Below are positions 61,517-64,000 of a stretch of DNA of 64,000 nt, piece after piece. Below the pieces are notes generated by a model. That model was not told the DNA's origin, made no database searches, and worked only from the letters and a program-made list of their open reading frames with translations. Numbering within the stretch: the first letter of the stretch is position 1; every line of letters starts with the position of its first letter. Origin of the DNA: an uncultured bacterium (GTDB lineage: Bacteria; Verrucomicrobiota; Kiritimatiellia; CAIKKV01; CAIJXV01); the NCBI GenBank assembly GCA_903824675.1, contig CAIJXV010000013.1:62001-126000 (forward strand), given 5' to 3'. A program made the position numbers and the translations under genes.

Positions 61517-62587
61517 ATGAGCAAAACCTATAAAGTCATGGTTGTCGGCATGGGCAAGCGCGGAATGCATCACGCCACCGCCTTCAAAGCCAATCCCCGT
61601 TTCCAAGTCGTCGGCATCTGCGATATCGATGCCGCCCGCCTGGAAGCCGCCGCCCCCAAATTGGGTAATCCCAAAACTGGAACCGATGCGACCGCCCTGG
61701 CCAAAGACGTTAAGCCCGACGTTTTCTGCTTCTGCACCCTCCCCAACCTCCGCACCCCCTTGATCAAGGCCGGCATTGCCGGCGGCGCCCAATTAATCGC
61801 CTTTGAAAAGCCCGTCGCCCTCTCCAGCCGCGAAGGCATGGAAATCAAAAAATTGCTCGATGCCTCCGGCGTCAAGGCCGTGGTCAGCCATCAGCACCGC
61901 TATGGCATCCATTATCGCGAAGTCGGCCAATTGATCGCCGCCGGTGGGATCGGCCGCGTTCACACGGTGTATGGCACCGCCACCGGATGGATGACCCACA
62001 TGCTGTCGCATCTGATCGATTACATGCGTTGGTATGCCGGCAATCCGGAGGCGCAGTGGGTCATGGCCCAGGCGGCCGGCCGCAGTAAATTCGCCGACAT
62101 CCATACCTCCCCCGATTATCTCGGCGGCTTCATCCAATTCGCCAACGGCGTCCGCGGGATCGTCGAAGTCGGTGCCGGCGCCCCCGATGTGCCGGAAGTC
62201 GATTACTGGTGGCGCAAATGCCGGATCGGTGCCCAGGGCACCGAAGGTTTCGCGGAAGTTCTGACCGGCGGCGGCTGGCGCGCCGTCACTTCCCGGGGCG
62301 TGTTCTCCGGACCGGGTTGCATGAATTACGATCTCGATATGCCCCCCTATATCCAGGAAATGGCCGACTGGCTGGATGACTCCAAAAAGGTCCATGCGTG
62401 CAACTTCGACAGCGCCTACAAAGGAATGGAAATCATGATGGGCCTCTGCCGTTCCGCCGCCGAAGGCGGACAGGTGGCCCTGCCCCTCGCCGCGCCCGCG
62501 GATGAGCTGGACCTGTTGAAAAAGGTCGTCGCCGACCGCAAGGTTCTCCTGTCCAGCCCGGTCAACGCCAAAGAATACGGGGGTTGA
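61517..62587 (+). CDS. Gfo/Idh/MocA-family oxidoreductase
   Basis: 356 aa. The N-terminal Rossmann fold has VMVVGMGKRGMHHATAFKAN and CDIDAARLEAAA. FEKPVALSSREG carries the catalytic EKP Lys. MLSHLIDYMRWYAG fits the conserved helix with catalytic Asp/His. It is one of two in the window and only distantly like the one at 22178. AAGGAG precedes the ATG. nagB begins 4 bp after its stop, so these two are clearly one unit. Substrate is probably a sugar or amino-sugar derivative. Confidence 0.92.
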   Translation: MSKTYKVMVVGMGKRGMHHATAFKANPRFQVVGICDIDAARLEAAAPKLGNPKTGTDATALAKDVKPDVFCFCTLPNLRTPLIKAGIAGGAQLIAFEKPVALSSREGMEIKKLLDASGVKAVVSHQHRYGIHYREVGQLIAAGGIGRVHTVYGTATGWMTHMLSHLIDYMRWYAGNPEAQWVMAQAAGRSKFADIHTSPDYLGGFIQFANGVRGIVEVGAGAPDVPEVDYWWRKCRIGAQGTEGFAEVLTGGGWRAVTSRGVFSGPGCMNYDLDMPPYIQEMADWLDDSKKVHACNFDSAYKGMEIMMGLCRSAAEGGQVALPLAAPADELDLLKKVVADRKVLLSSPVNAKEYGG

Positions 62588-62591
62588 TTCC

Positions 62592-63419
62592 ATGGAATTG
62601 GTGATACAGCCCGATGCCGAACGTGCCGCCTGGCTGGTGGCGTCTTTGATTGCCAAGGCCCTCCGCCAAAAACCACATCTCGTGCTCGGGCTGGCCACCG
62701 GCCGCACCATGGAACGAGTCTACGGGTATCTCGTCCGGATGCACCGCGAGGAAGGCCTGGATTTCTCCCTGTGCCGAACCTTCAACCTCGACGAATATAT
62801 CGGGCTCCGCCCCGACCATCCCGGCTCCTACCGGTATTACATGGATCAGAACCTCTTCAAGCATATCAATATCGATCCCCGCAATACCTTTCTGCCCGAT
62901 GGCATGGCCGCGGATCTGCCCGCGGCCTGTCGCCGCTACGAAGAAACGATGCTGGAATTCGGCGGGATCGATTTGCAACTCCTCGGCATCGGCGCCGATG
63001 GACATATCGGCTTCAACGAATCGCTCTCCGCCTTGCGCTCCCGCACGCGCGACAAGGCCCTGGCCCCGTCCACCATTGCCGTCAACAGCACCCTGTTCGC
63101 GCATCCCGGCGAAATGCCCAAACGCGCCATCACCATGGGCGTCGGCACCATCCTGGATGCCCGCACCATCATTCTCCTCGTCACCGGCAAGAGCAAGGCC
63201 GACATCCTCGCCAAGGCGGTCGAAGGCCCCATCACCTCGATGGTCTCGGCCTCCGCCCTCCAGCTCCATTCCAAATGCCGGGTCGTCGTCGATGAATCCG
63301 CCGCCGCCAAACTGCAGGCGCAGGATTATTACCGCTGGATTTATGAAACGGAATCCGACTGGGAGGAATTTCGTCATCCCCAGCCCATCCAGAAAGTTTT
63401 GCCGCTGACCACGGGTTGA
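62592..63419 (+). CDS. nagB: Glucosamine-6-phosphate deaminase
   Basis: 275 aa, cytoplasmic. It converts glucosamine-6-P to fructose-6-P and ammonia. Family blocks: LGLATGRTMERVYGYL, FNLDEYIGLRPDHPGSYRYY (catalytic Asp), and LLGIGADGHIGFNE (His of the charge relay). AITMGVGTILDARTIILL is also typical. FNES stands where FNEP is usual. Four bases separate it from the oxidoreductase gene. It feeds amino sugars into glycolysis, in line with the kinase that follows. Confidence 0.94.
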   Translation: MELVIQPDAERAAWLVASLIAKALRQKPHLVLGLATGRTMERVYGYLVRMHREEGLDFSLCRTFNLDEYIGLRPDHPGSYRYYMDQNLFKHINIDPRNTFLPDGMAADLPAACRRYEETMLEFGGIDLQLLGIGADGHIGFNESLSALRSRTRDKALAPSTIAVNSTLFAHPGEMPKRAITMGVGTILDARTIILLVTGKSKADILAKAVEGPITSMVSASALQLHSKCRVVVDESAAAKLQAQDYYRWIYETESDWEEFRHPQPIQKVLPLTTG

Positions 63420-63532
63420 GGAGAGCGGATTCGCATCCGATTGAACCGCAGAGTGACGAATACTAAACCGTAGAATTTCGAAAGAAATCTAGTCCTTTAA
63501 TGATTCGCATCAGCGATTAATAATCAACACCC

Positions 63533-64000
63533 ATGAAAACACTTAAACACGATGTGGCCGCCGTCGCCCGTAACTTTTCGATCTGGGGCGATTTCAAATC
63601 CGCCGAACCTTATGGCAGCGGACATATCAATGACACCTATGCCTCGGTCTTCGACCAGGGCGGCACGGCGGTCCGGTATATTCATCAACGGATCAATCAC
63701 CTGATCTTTAAACAGCCGGACCGGGTCATGGAAAACATCGAGCGGGTGTTGGCCCACCTGCATGGCAAACTCAAGACTGACGGCATCACCGATATCCACC
63801 GTCGGGCCCTGACCCTGATTCCCGCCCGGGACGGCAAGTCTTGGTTCGTCGATCCCGAGGGGAATACCTGGCGAACCTATATCTTTATCGAAAAGGCCGC
63901 CACTTATGATGTCATTGAATCTCCCCAGATGGCCTATGCCGCCGCGCGTTCATTCGGCGAATTCCAAGGTCTGCTGGCCGATCTGCCCGGCGAACGGCTC
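63533..64000 (+). CDS. NahK-like N-acetylhexosamine kinase (partial, 3' end beyond window)
   Basis: The first 156 residues of an aminoglycoside-phosphotransferase-fold kinase. EPYGSGHINDTYASVF is the ATP-loop signature of the N-acetylhexosamine 1-kinase (NahK) group; VRYIHQRINHLIFKQPDRVM follows with the ATP-binding residues. The catalytic HxD loop lies beyond the edge. It would phosphorylate GlcNAc or GalNAc. The gap of 113 bp after nagB has no terminator and no clear SD. Other sugar kinases of the APH fold are possible. Confidence 0.8.
   Translation, partial: MKTLKHDVAAVARNFSIWGDFKSAEPYGSGHINDTYASVFDQGGTAVRYIHQRINHLIFKQPDRVMENIERVLAHLHGKLKTDGITDIHRRALTLIPARDGKSWFVDPEGNTWRTYIFIEKAATYDVIESPQMAYAAARSFGEFQGLLADLPGERL

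Overview
The window looks like a chromosome fragment of an anaerobic, carbohydrate-using Gram-negative bacterium of the PVC group. Kiritimatiellota, Lentisphaerota or another Verrucomicrobiota lineage is the best guess. The reasons are two stand-alone UroD-like proteins, several Gfo/Idh oxidoreductases and diverse glycosidases, a pyruvate phosphate dikinase, lipoproteins and beta-barrel-like exports, a very long choice-of-anchor-D exoprotein, and intergenic DNA full of palindromic repeats. This is inference from gene content; no rRNA or ribosomal protein gene is present to test it.

Layout. 1-4.0 kb (minus): a TPR membrane protein, cut by the window edge, overlaps a BcsA-like glycosyltransferase. 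4.5-14.7 kb: housekeeping genes, namely an RluA-type pseudouridine synthase, a Dus/MFS pair, a parvulin lipoprotein, ppdK with a strong terminator, gmhB with a LysM lipoprotein, a C_GCAxxG protein and a TfoX-N protein. 15.3-23.3 kb: sugar metabolism, with a GH1 beta-glycosidase, a 1296-aa NPCBM/glycosidase/HEAT protein, a UroD-like protein and a Gfo/Idh oxidoreductase. 23.4-27.6 kb (minus): a tight purH(N-terminal domain)-queD-queE-queC-ABC exporter run for deazapurine (queuosine) synthesis. 27.7-32.4 kb (plus): a cNMP-binding histidine kinase, ybaK, a HU/zinc-ribbon fusion, a double-PAS protein and a second UroD-like protein. 32.5-40.6 kb (minus): a YgjP-type peptidase, a GT2-GT4 fusion and the 1630-aa exoprotein.

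41-52.6 kb is an accessory region of short orphan genes. It holds an exported Cys-rich protein / exported flavin-reductase-fold protein / CxxC-cluster protein operon behind an 18-bp perfect palindrome, yidD, a tandem pair of leaderless beta-helix proteins, and several small secreted or membrane proteins. Three divergent promoters there carry related promoter sequence, two of them inside a nearly identical 110-bp repeat. A tRNA-Gly closes the region.

52.9-64 kb alternates repeat-rich spacers with nudC, a GH4 glycosidase, a 12-Asp-box secreted protein, and a final amino-sugar cluster (DegT aminotransferase, Gfo/Idh oxidoreductase, nagB, NahK-like kinase) that runs off the right edge. The most striking non-coding structure is a 0.5-kb element at 59.66-60.18 kb: 22-bp inverted repeats enclosing three tandem 139-bp units. 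It sits just upstream of the promoter of the amino-sugar cluster. Other dispersed elements (a 200-bp hairpin element, a 23-bp motif, a GGACGGC hairpin, SLDFARDD-type repeats) also recur. The best candidates for undescribed biology are the inverted-repeat element, the shared divergent promoter module, the exported Cys/flavin operon, and the HU/zinc-ribbon fusion.
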